In this document: one piece after another, positions 25,685 to 34,550 of the stretch
Numbering within the stretch: the first letter of the stretch is position 1
Layout of the letters: each line of letters begins with the position of its first letter
Source of the DNA: Thermococcus sp. M36
Lineage (GTDB): Archaea; Methanobacteriota_B; Thermococci; Thermococcales; Thermococcaceae
Assembly (NCBI RefSeq): GCF_012027355.1
Contig: NZ_SNUH01000002.1
Location: 1-64,000 of the forward strand
Direction: 5' to 3'
DNA length: 64,000 bases
Made by a program: the position numbers and the translations under genes
The notes under the pieces: model-generated
The model's input: the letters and a program-made list of their open reading frames with translations, nothing else
What the model was told of the DNA's origin: nothing
Database searches by the model: none

Positions 25685-25701
25685 TATCACCTACGGTGAC
25701 T
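25685..25701 (+). promoter_or_regulatory. TGM-type sugar-regulator site (repressor position)
   Basis: TATCAC-CTACG-GTGACT matches 10 of 12 fixed positions of the Thermococcales glycolytic motif TATCAC-N5-GTGATA bound by Tgr/TrmBL1. It lies between TATA box and start, the position known for repression of sugar-utilisation genes when maltodextrins are absent. Confidence 0.7.
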
Positions 25702-25712
25702 ACGGTGGTATC

Positions 25713-28004
25713 ATGAAAAAGAGCGGTCTGCTGCTCTTGGTGCTGCTTCTGACTGCTATAGTGAGCGGGTGCATCTCGGGGGAAAGGCAGAGTCCAACGG
25801 GCACGACTTCAACGACGATGCCCACAACAGCCACGTCCCCAGCGTTTACTTCGACATCGACATATTCCCCGCCTGAGAGGGGGGAGCTCGAACTGCCGGA
25901 GGGCAACTACACAGCGATCTACACCGGCCTCGACAAGTCATGTCCAACCGGGAGGGTTCCCGTCAGGTTTACCTATTATCCGGGAAACGAGACGGTAAAG
26001 TTGGTCAGTCTGCGCGGGAGTTTCAACAACTGGGCTGAGTGGCCAATGAAAGAAGAGAACGGGACTTGGAGCACAACGGTCTGCCTCAGGCCCGGGAGGT
26101 ACGAGTACAAGTACTTCATCAACGGCCAGTGGGTCAAGGACATGTCAGATGATGGCACCGGAAGACCTTACGATCCCGACGCCGATGGATATGCCGATGA
26201 CGGCTACGGTGGGAAGAACGCGGTCAGGGTCGTTGAGGGGAAGGCGAGCTTTTACGTGGAGTTCGACCCTGGGGACCCGGCCTATCTGAGCGTTGCCGAC
26301 AACCGGACGGTTGTGAGGGTCGAAGCAAAGAGGAAGGCCGTAAGCTCGGCCGTCCTTGTGACCGACAGAGGAAACTACACTATGAAGCTCCAGGTATGGT
26401 GGGACTCGGGGGAGGTGTGGCGCGCCGAGGTGCCATTCGTTGAACCTATGAGCTACTACATCGTTATAAACTCCGCCGACGGGGGGAGATTCGCCATCCT
26501 TAACACAAGCGAGAGCCCGTTCTTCAGCTTCGACGGCGTTGATAAGTTTCCTCAGCTGGAATGGGTGAGCAACGGGATAGCCTACCAGATATTCCCTGAC
26601 AGGTTCAACAACGGGAACGAAAGCAACGACGCCCTGGCACTGAACCACGACGAGCTTCTCCTCAACCAGGTCAACCCGGGAAGGCCCCTACTCTCCAACT
26701 GGAGCGACCCGATAACTCCCCTCCACTGCTGCCATCAGTACTTCGGCGGGGACATAAAGGGAATAACCGAGAAGCTCGACTACCTTCAGGGCTTGGGCGT
26801 CACGATAATCTATCTCAATCCCATCTTTCTCTCCGGGAGCGCCCACGGCTATGACACCTACGACTACTACAGACTAGACCCGAAGTTTGGGACGGAGGAA
26901 GACCTCAGGGAGTTCCTCGATGAGGCCCACAAGCGCGGCATAAGGGTCATCTTCGACTTCGTGCCCAACCACTGCGGGATTGGCAACCCTGCATTCCTCG
27001 ATGTCTGGAAGAACGGAAAGCAAAGTCCCTACTGGAACTGGTTCCTCATCAAGCGGTGGCCCTTCAAGCTGGGCGATGGGAAGGCATACGTCGGCTGGTG
27101 GGGAATTGGCAGTTTGCCAAAGCTCAACACAACAAATCCGGAGGTCAGGGAGTATCTCATTGGTGCCGCCCTCTACTGGCTCGACTTCGGCTTTGATGGG
27201 ATAAGGGTGGACGTCCCCAACGAGGTTCTCGACCCGGCGACGTTCTTCTCCGAGCTGAGAGAGAGGGTAAAAGAGAAACATCCCGACGCCTACCTCATCG
27301 GCGAGATATGGACGCTCTCGCCGGAGTGGGTTAAGGGCGATCGCTTTGACTCGCTCATGAACTACGCCCTCGGGAGGGACATACTCCTAAACTACGCAAG
27401 GGGCTACCTAAGCGGTGAAGCCGCAATGAAGATGATGGGCAGGTACTACGCCTCTTACGGTGAGAACGTTGTTGCAATGGGCTTCAATCTCGTTGACTCC
27501 CACGACACATCGAGGGTTCTCACCGACCTCGGCGGCGGGAGCCTTGGAGATGAACCTACCAACGAATCTATCCAGCGGCTCAAACTGCTTTCAACCATCC
27601 TCTACTCGCTTCCTGGGACTCCAGTAACCTTCCAGGGCGACGAGAGGGGTCTGCTGGGCGACAAGAACCACTACGACGAGCAGCGCTACCCGATACAGTG
27701 GGATCACGTGAACGAGGACGTACTGAACCACTACAGGGCGTTGGCAAAGCTCAGGAAGAGCGTTCCCGCGCTGAGGAGCAGCGCCATAAGGTTCTACACC
27801 GCGAAGAACGGCATGATGGCCTTCTTCAGGGGACACAACGATGAAGTTCTCGTTGTGGCAAACAGCTGGAAGAAGCCTGCCGAGCTCCAGCTTCCGTCCG
27901 GGGAGTGGAGGATCGTCTGGCCTGAGAACTACACGGCATCCGGGCCAGTGTCAGGTGCCATTGAGGTGCCCCCAGTCAGTGTCCTCATACTGGAGAGGGG
28001 CTGA
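25713..28004 (+). CDS. extracellular lipoprotein alpha-glucanase, GH13 (neopullulanase/cyclomaltodextrinase-like)
   Basis: 763 aa. Signal peptide with lipobox ending at C20, then a Thr/Ser/Pro linker (about 25-55), a CBM48/CBM20-like starch-binding region (about 85-170), a further beta region, and a GH13 catalytic barrel (about 285-690). Conserved regions: DFVPNH (415-420), GIRVD with nucleophile D500, GEIW with acid/base E531, and SHD with D598. It hydrolyses starch, pullulan or cyclodextrins at the cell surface, feeding maltodextrin uptake. The TGM-type site in its promoter fits sugar control. Exact specificity (CDase or neopullulanase) cannot be settled from sequence. Confidence 0.88.
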   Translation: MKKSGLLLLVLLLTAIVSGCISGERQSPTGTTSTTMPTTATSPAFTSTSTYSPPERGELELPEGNYTAIYTGLDKSCPTGRVPVRFTYYPGNETVKLVSLRGSFNNWAEWPMKEENGTWSTTVCLRPGRYEYKYFINGQWVKDMSDDGTGRPYDPDADGYADDGYGGKNAVRVVEGKASFYVEFDPGDPAYLSVADNRTVVRVEAKRKAVSSAVLVTDRGNYTMKLQVWWDSGEVWRAEVPFVEPMSYYIVINSADGGRFAILNTSESPFFSFDGVDKFPQLEWVSNGIAYQIFPDRFNNGNESNDALALNHDELLLNQVNPGRPLLSNWSDPITPLHCCHQYFGGDIKGITEKLDYLQGLGVTIIYLNPIFLSGSAHGYDTYDYYRLDPKFGTEEDLREFLDEAHKRGIRVIFDFVPNHCGIGNPAFLDVWKNGKQSPYWNWFLIKRWPFKLGDGKAYVGWWGIGSLPKLNTTNPEVREYLIGAALYWLDFGFDGIRVDVPNEVLDPATFFSELRERVKEKHPDAYLIGEIWTLSPEWVKGDRFDSLMNYALGRDILLNYARGYLSGEAAMKMMGRYYASYGENVVAMGFNLVDSHDTSRVLTDLGGGSLGDEPTNESIQRLKLLSTILYSLPGTPVTFQGDERGLLGDKNHYDEQRYPIQWDHVNEDVLNHYRALAKLRKSVPALRSSAIRFYTAKNGMMAFFRGHNDEVLVVANSWKKPAELQLPSGEWRIVWPENYTASGPVSGAIEVPPVSVLILERG

Positions 28005-28017
28005 CCCTCCCAGCAGT

Positions 28018-28028
28018 CTTTTTTTCTG
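28018..28028 (+). terminator. T-rich terminator after alpha-glucanase
   Basis: AGTCTTTTTTTCTG lies about 15 nt after the stop codon. Confidence 0.55.
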
Positions 28029-28102
28029 TATTGCCACTCTGACGATTCCCGCCCCAAAAGCTTTTTATGAAATGTCCTTACTCCAGTTTCAGGTGGTGAG
28101 CG

Positions 28103-29815
28103 ATGGGAGAAAAGCCCGACAGATACGAGATTCTGCAGGATTTGATGAGGAGGAGAGGATTTGCGTGGGGCAGCTTTGAAATCTACGGTGGTTCACGCGG
28201 ATTCTATGACTACGGCCCGCTCGGAGCGGCCATAAAGCGTAAAATCGAGCGGAAGATTAGGGAGGCCTTCCAGAGGGAGGGCTTCTTCGAGCTTGAGACC
28301 CCCGATATAACCCCTGAGAAGGTCTTCATAGCGAGCGGCCACGTCGAGAAGTTCGTTGACCCACTCGTGGAGTGTAAAAAGTGCGGCGCGCGCTTCAGGG
28401 CCGACCACCTAGTTGAAGATGCTTTAGACATAGACACCGAGGGGATGAGTGCCGACCATTTGACCCAGCTTATAAGGAATCACGACATAAAATGCCCCGA
28501 GTGCGGCGGCGAGCTCAGCGACGTCTGGTACTTCAACCTCATGTTCGAGACCAAGATAGGCCCCTACGGCGACCAGAAGGGATACCTGAGGCCCGAGACG
28601 GCCCAGGGCATCTTCGTCAACTTCAGACGCTTAAACGCCTTTGCGAGGAACAAGCTCCCCTTCGGTGTGTTCCAGATAGGAAAGGCCTACCGCAACGAGA
28701 TTTCCCCGAGGCAGGGGATGCTCCGCCTCAGGGAGTTCACGCAGGCTGAGGCCGAGATATTCTTCAACCCGAAGGAGACCGAACACCCCCACTTCGATGA
28801 GGTTAAGGACGAGGTTCTCCGCCTCTACCCGATAGAGCACCAGCTCAAAAACCTAGGAGAGATCGAAATTACCGCCGAAGAGGCTGTTAAGAAGGGCTAC
28901 ATCATGAACACCTTCTTCGCATACTACATGGTCATGGTGAAAAGGGTTCTCCTTGACATTGGCATCCCGGAGGACAAGATACGCTTCCGCCAGCAGCTTC
29001 CGGAGGAGAGGGCGCACTACTCGCGCGATACATGGGACGCGGAAATCCACAGCGAGCGCTTCGGCTGGGTGGAGTGCGTCGGAATAGCCAACCGCGGCGA
29101 CTACGACCTCAGCAAGCACATGAAGATGAGCGGGGCTGACCTAACCGTCCTCATCCACTACGACGAGCCGAAGGTGGTGAAGCGCCTCAAGGTAAGCCTC
29201 AACATGAAGCGTGTCGGGCCAAAGCTCAAGAAAGATGCTAAGAGGATAAACGAACTGATTCAGGGCTGGGAAGAAGAAAAGAAGCGCGAGCTGGTTGAAC
29301 TCCTCGAAAAGGATGGGAAGGTCACCATCGAGGGCTACGAGCTTGAGAGGGAGGACTTCATAATCAAAGAGGTTGAGGAGAAGATCACCGGAGAAAAGAT
29401 AGTGCCTCACGTCCTTGAACCCAGTTTCGGTATTGACAGGCCCTTCTACCTGCTCCTTGAGAACAGTCTCGTCATAGAGGAGGACAGGGTTTACCTGAAG
29501 ATCAAGAAAGATATGGCGCCGATAGAGGTAGCTGTTCTGCCCCTCGTCGCCAAGGAGCCGCTCAAGAGCATCGCCTACAGGGTTTTCAGGACGCTCCAGA
29601 AGGCGGGCTTCATAGCAGTCTACGACGAGAAGGACACTGTTGGGAGGCGCTACATGCGCTACGACGAGATTGGAACCCCCTACTGCGTCACAATAGACAA
29701 CCAGACGCCCGAGGACAACACGGTGACGATTAGAGACCGCGATACAAGGGAGCAGGTGAGGGTGAAGATCGAGGAGCTGCCGGAGAAGCTGAAGGAGCTG
29801 ATTTTCGGAGAGTAA
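28103..29815 (+). CDS. glyS: glycyl-tRNA synthetase
   Basis: 570 aa class II alpha2-type GlyRS. N-terminal RRRGFAWGSFEIYGGSRGFYDYGPLG, a zinc-like CKKCGARF plus CPECGGEL pair, motif 2 FRNEISPRQGMLRLREF-like region, and a C-terminal anticodon-binding domain (PIEVAVLPLVAKEPLKSIAYRVFRTLQ). It charges tRNA-Gly in the cytoplasm. SD GGTGGTGAGCG; TATA AAAAGCTTTTTATGAA at about 28057-28070. Confidence 0.97.
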   Translation: MGEKPDRYEILQDLMRRRGFAWGSFEIYGGSRGFYDYGPLGAAIKRKIERKIREAFQREGFFELETPDITPEKVFIASGHVEKFVDPLVECKKCGARFRADHLVEDALDIDTEGMSADHLTQLIRNHDIKCPECGGELSDVWYFNLMFETKIGPYGDQKGYLRPETAQGIFVNFRRLNAFARNKLPFGVFQIGKAYRNEISPRQGMLRLREFTQAEAEIFFNPKETEHPHFDEVKDEVLRLYPIEHQLKNLGEIEITAEEAVKKGYIMNTFFAYYMVMVKRVLLDIGIPEDKIRFRQQLPEERAHYSRDTWDAEIHSERFGWVECVGIANRGDYDLSKHMKMSGADLTVLIHYDEPKVVKRLKVSLNMKRVGPKLKKDAKRINELIQGWEEEKKRELVELLEKDGKVTIEGYELEREDFIIKEVEEKITGEKIVPHVLEPSFGIDRPFYLLLENSLVIEEDRVYLKIKKDMAPIEVAVLPLVAKEPLKSIAYRVFRTLQKAGFIAVYDEKDTVGRRYMRYDEIGTPYCVTIDNQTPEDNTVTIRDRDTREQVRVKIEELPEKLKELIFGE

Positions 29816-29846
29816 TCTCCCACCCAACTCTTTTTTGGTGTTCCCG

Positions 29847-30401
29847 ATGAAAATCCACCTCATCTACCGTCGCATCCCCAATCGCGTCCTTGAGCGGTAC
29901 GATGAGGTTATAGATGATTTAGGGGATGTCATAGTCGCCAAATCCCGTTTTTCCGGCATGCTTGCTCCCCTGAGGGTAAACGGCGTCGAGGTCATCAAAA
30001 ACGGCTACACCATGATCTACTTTGCCTTCGTTGGGGAAAACTACGACATCCTAAAGATCTATGATGAGAAGAGAAACTTCAAAGGCCTCTACATCGACGT
30101 CCTGGCTTACACGAAGAGGGAAGGGAACACGCTTGAGATGCTAGACCTTTTCCTTGACATCTTCGTCTTCCCGAGCGGCGAGGCCTTCCTCCTCGATGAA
30201 GACGAGCTCGAGATGGCACTGAACTACGGAGTGATTGACAGAGAGACCTTTGATTTCGCCTACAGAGTGGCAAGGGAAATCCTTGGAGGTCTAAAAGAGG
30301 GCAGGTTCCCACCGGCCATAGTGTGGAAGTACAGCCTTCAGGGGACGCCGAGCGAGTCGAGGGTTATGTTCATGAAGGAAACGACGTGGGAAGCCAGGTA
30401 G
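29847..30401 (+). CDS. DUF402-family protein
   Basis: 184 aa from the ATG of [13 protein letters not shown] (GGTG with 6-nt spacing). DUF402 barrel region (about 65-165) contains [31 protein letters not shown] and [20 protein letters not shown]. Family members act as nucleoside phosphatases in bacteria, or as the C-terminal part of the FAU-1 RNA-binding protein in Thermococcales. This one has DUF402 only. It follows glyS by 31 nt. Its last 64 nt overlap the convergent trmY gene, an unusually long overlap. Confidence 0.8.
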   Translation: MKIHLIYRRIPNRVLERYDEVIDDLGDVIVAKSRFSGMLAPLRVNGVEVIKNGYTMIYFAFVGENYDILKIYDEKRNFKGLYIDVLAYTKREGNTLEMLDLFLDIFVFPSGEAFLLDEDELEMALNYGVIDRETFDFAYRVAREILGGLKEGRFPPAIVWKYSLQGTPSESRVMFMKETTWEAR

Positions 30402-30943
30402 CTCTTCGGCCCGACACTCACCCTCTCTGCGACACCGCTCAGAAAGGCTTCATCTTCCCTACCCAGCCCTTTGTGGTCGCCGAGGACGAAGGCGACATTT
30501 TTTCCGAAGTTCGCCTTTCCAATAGGCTTGCCCTCCTCGTGGAGGTAGTAGAGCTCAGAGCCCTTCAGTGTTCTTCTTATGACGTCCTCAAAAGTCAGGT
30601 TGCTGACGTAGATTCCCGGCAGAACCTCAAGCTCCTTCGAGGGTTCTCTAAGCCTTTCACCGGCCTTTAAGGCCTTCACTATGAGCTTCGCTGTGCTCAG
30701 CTCGTCGGGGTTGAGCCTGACCCTCAGCCCTGGCCCTTCGAAGCGTATCGCCTTCGGCGGTTTAGGCGGGCCGTAAAGGAGGAGCCAGACCCTCACGTTC
30801 TTCCTTATGCCGTGTGAGAGGAGGAAAGCGCTGTTGAGGAATCGGCAGAGCAGATCTATCCTCCCGCTTGTGCCGGGTAAATCCTTCAGACTGAAATCGT
30901 AGGCAGTGTGGGCCTCGTTTGCCTTGACTATGAAGGTTCTCAT
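30338..30943 (-). CDS. trmY: tRNA (pseudouridine54-N1)-methyltransferase TrmY
   Basis: 201 aa from the ATG of [24 protein letters not shown] fold with [10 protein letters not shown] near residue 150-160 (SAM knot) and [17 protein letters not shown] at the end. It converts pseudouridine 54 of tRNA to m1-pseudouridine, the archaeal replacement for T54. A TATA CTTTTAAACC (minus, about 30967-30976) lies about 25 nt upstream of the ATG, so the message is leaderless. The gene shares 64 nt with the DUF402 gene on the other strand. Confidence 0.93.
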   Translation of the reverse strand: MRTFIVKANEAHTAYDFSLKDLPGTSGRIDLLCRFLNSAFLLSHGIRKNVRVWLLLYGPPKPPKAIRFEGPGLRVRLNPDELSTAKLIVKALKAGERLREPSKELEVLPGIYVSNLTFEDVIRRTLKGSELYYLHEEGKPIGKANFGKNVAFVLGDHKGLGREDEAFLSGVAERVSVGPKSYLASHVVSFMNITLDSLGVP

Positions 30944-31001
30944 GTGACCGGCTAGGGGGTTAGGGTTTAAAAGTCTGCACCCTAATCCTCCCGGTGGTGA
31001 T

Positions 31002-31286
31002 ATGAAGTTCCTGAAGGAGACGAGGGACGGAACTATCATCCTCATCCATGTGCAGCCGAAGGCAAAGAAGAGTTCCATTGAGGGTGTCGATGAGTGGCGT
31101 GGACGGCTGAAGGTTAGGATAGCGGCGCCGCCCGTGGAGGGGAAGGCGAACAAGGAGGTCGTCAGGTTTTTCTCGAAGCTCTTCGGGGCCGAGGTCGCGA
31201 TAGTCAAGGGAGACACCAGCAGGGAAAAGGACCTGCTCGTGAAGGGGCTCAGCGCGGAAGAGGTTCTGAAAAAACTTGAGCTCTGA
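31002..31286 (+). CDS. UPF0235/DUF167 family protein
   Basis: 94 aa. Matches the YggU/DUF167 family: [46 protein letters not shown], and the closing [14 protein letters not shown]. Broadly conserved, function unknown. Divergent from trmY across 58 nt. Confidence 0.9.
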   Translation: MKFLKETRDGTIILIHVQPKAKKSSIEGVDEWRGRLKVRIAAPPVEGKANKEVVRFFSKLFGAEVAIVKGDTSREKDLLVKGLSAEEVLKKLEL

Positions 31287-31389
31287 TGTTCACGGTTGTC
31301 CTGGGCTCTTTCCTTTGTTTCACCGAGGAACATCCTTTTTCAGGCAAAGCTTAAATCTATGAACCTTTCTTCAACCATCGGTGGTGGTC

Positions 31390-32496
31390 GTGAAAAAGCT
31401 CACCCTCGCCGAGGCAAGCGCAATATTGATAGGCACTCAAATTGGGGCGGGAGTTCTGGGTCTGCCCTATGCGTTCAGGGAGGCGGGCTTTGCAGGGATC
31501 GCTGTCATAATGGCTGTCGGGTTACTCACTCTGTTAACTGCCCTCTTCGTCCTCGAACTGGCCGTCCACAGGGGCGGTACGATGACCTCTCTGGCGAGGG
31601 AGACCCTTGGAAACGCCGGCGGCTGGCTCATGCTGGCGAGCATCTCCGTCCTCAGCTACGGTGCGCTCATAGCCTATATAGCCGGGAGCGGGGACATAAT
31701 CTCGTCTCTCACAGGCATCAGCGGGACAGCGGCATCAATAATCTTCTGGCTCGTGATGAGTGGGATATTTCTCATGGGGCTCAAGGCCTCGGGCAAGGCG
31801 GAGCTGGTGCTCAACTTCCTCTTGCTCGGTGCGCTGGCGATTGCGGTTGCCCTGATGCTCCCGAAGGTCGAGCCGGCAAACATGTCCCTAACCAACACCG
31901 GTGCAGTGGTTTCAGGGATAGGTGTGGCGATATTCGCCTACGTCAGCCACATGGTTGTCCCCGAAATGTACAAGGGGCTCAGAAGCGTGGAGAAGACGAA
32001 AAAAGCCGTCCTGATAGGCTACCTTGTGCCGATGGGCTTCTACGCACTCTTTGTCCTTGCCTTCGTCGGCGCCCTTGGAGAGGACACACCGCAGCTGGCA
32101 ACCTCGGCCCTCGAGAACTACTACGGCGGTATCGGAAAGATTCTCGGACTTGTCCTCCCGCTGGCGGCGATAAGCACGAGCTACATAGGGATAGGCTTTG
32201 CCCAGATGGACAACCTCAGGGAGGCCTTCAATCTGGACAAAAGGATTGCCTGGCTCCTCACCGTCCTGCCCCCTCTTGCGGTGTACTTTGCAGGGCTGAA
32301 GAGCTTCGTCAGCGCCCTATGGCTCGCCGGGACGTTCGGTGGACTGCTCTACGCCGGAATCCTGCCGGTGGCGATGTACCTCAGGACGAGGGACGTCCAC
32401 CCGCCGGAGTGCGTGAAGGTTCCGCACGGCGTTGCCTACCTCGTCGGGGCGGTGTTTTTCCTCGTGTTCGTCTATTCAGTGGTCTCTTTGGTCTGA
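31390..32496 (+). CDS. amino acid permease (AAAP/aromatic amino acid-type)
   Basis: 368 aa from GTG 31390 (MKKLTLAEASAILIGTQIG), preceded by GGTGGTGG. Eleven predicted membrane helices; helix 1 contains GTQIGAGVLGLPYAF, a substrate/Na+ binding segment of the APC superfamily (AAAP/HAAAP type). It likely imports amino acids; specificity unclear. TATA GCAAAGCTTAAATC at about 31345-31357. A different reading frame spanning this gene is non-coding shadow. Confidence 0.87.
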   Translation: MKKLTLAEASAILIGTQIGAGVLGLPYAFREAGFAGIAVIMAVGLLTLLTALFVLELAVHRGGTMTSLARETLGNAGGWLMLASISVLSYGALIAYIAGSGDIISSLTGISGTAASIIFWLVMSGIFLMGLKASGKAELVLNFLLLGALAIAVALMLPKVEPANMSLTNTGAVVSGIGVAIFAYVSHMVVPEMYKGLRSVEKTKKAVLIGYLVPMGFYALFVLAFVGALGEDTPQLATSALENYYGGIGKILGLVLPLAAISTSYIGIGFAQMDNLREAFNLDKRIAWLLTVLPPLAVYFAGLKSFVSALWLAGTFGGLLYAGILPVAMYLRTRDVHPPECVKVPHGVAYLVGAVFFLVFVYSVVSLV

Positions 32497-32554
32497 TTCC
32501 CTTTTTCGTGGGGAAGCATAAAACGTTGCAAGAAATTGGGAGATAACAGGAAGA

Positions 32555-33559
32555 CTATTTCAGAATCCCCAAACTCTCGTTCGTCTTCTTTATGCTCTCC
32601 CACTTGTTGGCGAGCTCGAACATCGCCCTTATCGCGTCTATGTTCTCCGGCACGACGTCACTCTCCTGGTGGACGGCCTGGATGTAGAAGAGCCTGTTTC
32701 CTCTCACGCTTATGCTCTCCTTCCAGACGGCTATCTCGTAGAGGTTGTTCCACTCGCGGTGCAGGTCGCGGGCGAACTCTATGAGCTGCGCGGTGCTCTC
32801 GAAGCCCTTCTCCTTCTCGAAGAGAAGGACGCGGGTTGTGTTCTCGAAGATGTCAACGACGTCCTTGGCTTCGAGCGGCTTCTTCAGCTCGACCATTATG
32901 CTGTGGACGTGCATGAGTGTTGTCGGCACAACGAAGGCTGAAGTTTCAATGTTTATCGGGATGACCGTTTGAACATCCGGCCCGTGGTGTGAAGGGACCG
33001 TCACGCTCGGCTTTATCGCGTTGACTGGACCGCGCTTGGAGTCGTTCGGGTCTGCCGCGCGGCGTATCATGACCGCGTAGACGTAGTCTATATAGTCCTG
33101 AATCGCTGAGAGCGTTCTCGTTAATCCGGTCGTGTTGCAGGAGACGACGCGGACGTAGTCTTTTCCGAGGGCCTTCTCGTAGTTGGCCTGGGCCACGAAG
33201 GAGACCTCAGCAGTTGACGCCTTCTCGCCGCCCTGGAAGATTGCTTTTACACCGGCCTTCTCGTAGAGGGCCCTGTTCTTTGCCCCCATCCCGCCGGGGG
33301 TGGCGTCGACTATGACGTCAACCTTTTCGAGCAAATCTCCGAGCGTCCCGGCAACCTCGAAGTTAGCTTTCTCGAACCTGGAGAGAAATTCCTCGCTCGC
33401 GGCATAGACCGGAATCCCCAGCTCTCTGGCGCGGTAGGCCTCGAAATCCGGCTTCGTCTTGGTGACGCCGATGAGCTCCATATCGTCCTGCTTTGAGACG
33501 GCGTAGGCGACGCGCTTGCCTATCGTCCCATAACCGTTAATGCCGACCTTCACCTTCAT
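32555..33559 (-). CDS. gap: glyceraldehyde-3-phosphate dehydrogenase, archaeal type II
   Basis: 334 aa from the ATG of [20 protein letters not shown] (GGTGGTAAC SD). NAD(P) loop [11 protein letters not shown], catalytic C141 in [12 protein letters not shown], and [12 protein letters not shown]. In Thermococcales this phosphorylating enzyme works mainly in gluconeogenesis, because GAPOR replaces it in glycolysis. The promoter carries a TGM-like palindrome upstream of the TATA box, the position associated with activation of gluconeogenic genes. Confidence 0.96.
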   Translation of the reverse strand: MKVKVGINGYGTIGKRVAYAVSKQDDMELIGVTKTKPDFEAYRARELGIPVYAASEEFLSRFEKANFEVAGTLGDLLEKVDVIVDATPGGMGAKNRALYEKAGVKAIFQGGEKASTAEVSFVAQANYEKALGKDYVRVVSCNTTGLTRTLSAIQDYIDYVYAVMIRRAADPNDSKRGPVNAIKPSVTVPSHHGPDVQTVIPINIETSAFVVPTTLMHVHSIMVELKKPLEAKDVVDIFENTTRVLLFEKEKGFESTAQLIEFARDLHREWNNLYEIAVWKESISVRGNRLFYIQAVHQESDVVPENIDAIRAMFELANKWESIKKTNESLGILK

Positions 33560-33587
33560 GTTACCACCAGGGAATTTTATAGCGATA

Positions 33588-33599
33588 AAATACTTAAGT
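33588..33599 (-). promoter_or_regulatory. TATA box of gap
   Basis: Minus-strand CTTAAGTATTTTA, about 30-40 nt upstream of the start codon. A further inverted repeat TTTTAT-N4-ATAAAA (33575-33590) overlaps its downstream side. Confidence 0.5.
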
Positions 33600-33603
33600 C
33601 TTG

Positions 33604-33622
33604 TTTTCACTCGTGGTGAAAA
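33604..33622 (-). promoter_or_regulatory. TGM-like palindrome upstream of gap TATA (activator position)
   Basis: TTTTCAC-TCGTG-GTGAAAA is a perfect inverted repeat with 7-nt arms and 5-nt spacer. Against TATCAC-N5-GTGATA it differs in one base per arm. It lies just upstream of the gap TATA box. Tgr/TrmBL1 activates gluconeogenic genes from this position. Confidence 0.65.
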
Positions 33623-33726
33623 GTGCACTCGACTGGGTCCTGTTTTTACATTTGTCTGCAAAACCGCTCCGCTTTTTGACCGGGGGAGTTATAAATTTCC
33701 CCGCCCAAAAACCTTCGGTGGTGGCG

Positions 33727-34485
33727 ATGTTCGCAGAGATACTCACGGTAGGCGATGAACTGCTCACAGGGAATACCGTTGACAGCAACTCGGCGTTTAT
33801 AGCCCGGAAGCTGACCGAAAGGGGCTACTGGGTGAGGAGAAAGACGACCGTTGGCGACGACGTCGGGGAGATAAAGGGAGTCGTGAGGGAGATACTCAAG
33901 AGGAAGCCCGAAGTCCTCATCATCAGCGGCGGCCTGGGGCCGACCCACGACGACGTCACCATGCTGGCTGTTGCCGAGGCACTTAACAGAGAACTCGTTC
34001 TCTGCGAAGAGTGCCTCGAACGAATCAGGGAGTTCTACCGGATGCTCTACGAGAAGGGCTACATAGACGACCCCGAGCTCAACGAGGGGAGGAAAAAGAT
34101 GGCATACCTGCCCGAAGGCACTGAGCCGCTGGAGAACACAGAAGGCGCCGCCCCTGGGGCTTACATCGAGCAAGAGGGCGTTAAAATCTTCGTCCTCCCA
34201 GGGATGCCACGCGAGATGAAGGCGATGCTCGAAAAGGAAGTCCTCCCAAGGCTTGGAGAGAAGAAGTTCATCCAGAGAAAGCTCCTAGCGGAGATAACCG
34301 ATGAGAGCAAGCTCGCCCCGGTGCTCATCGAGGCTCTCGAACGCTTTAATGTCCGGATCCACTCTTCCCCCAAGGGCTTTGGGAAGTACATTGGGATAAT
34401 AATCTTCGGCGAGAGCGTGGAGGAGATAGAGAGGGCTAAGGCCTTCATGGAGTCTCGGGGGGTCCGCTTCGAGGAGGGCTGGTAG
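33727..34485 (+). CDS. CinA-like molybdopterin-binding domain protein
   Basis: 252 aa from the ATG of MFAEILTVGDELLTGNTVDSN, after GGTGGTGGCG. MoeA/MogA-like fold: GDELLTGNTVDSNS, LIISGGLGPTHDDVT, and VFVLPGMPREMKAML-like segment. CinA N-terminal-type proteins act as ADP-ribose or NAD-related pyrophosphatases in bacteria; archaeal stand-alone members are labelled nicotinamide mononucleotide deamidase-related. No C-terminal CinA deamidase domain is present. TATA GAGTTATAAATTTCC at about 33685-33698. Confidence 0.85.
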   Translation: MFAEILTVGDELLTGNTVDSNSAFIARKLTERGYWVRRKTTVGDDVGEIKGVVREILKRKPEVLIISGGLGPTHDDVTMLAVAEALNRELVLCEECLERIREFYRMLYEKGYIDDPELNEGRKKMAYLPEGTEPLENTEGAAPGAYIEQEGVKIFVLPGMPREMKAMLEKEVLPRLGEKKFIQRKLLAEITDESKLAPVLIEALERFNVRIHSSPKGFGKYIGIIIFGESVEEIERAKAFMESRGVRFEEGW

Positions 34486-34550
34486 CGAAAGGGTGATAAA
34501 GGAGAAGCGACTCTGAATCTCCGGGCCTTAACTGAGACGCGGTGTTGACA

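Noticed and set aside
31296-32546. 416-codon open frame in another phase over the amino acid permease
   Set aside because: Arg/Gly/His-rich composition typical of an out-of-frame reading of GC-rich DNA, and no start signals.
34494-34535. Possible C/D box sRNA (GTGATAA, CTGA, CTGA) upstream of the eIF2B-like gene
   Set aside because: Box C is imperfect, there is no C' box between the two CTGA sequences, and no terminal stem forms.
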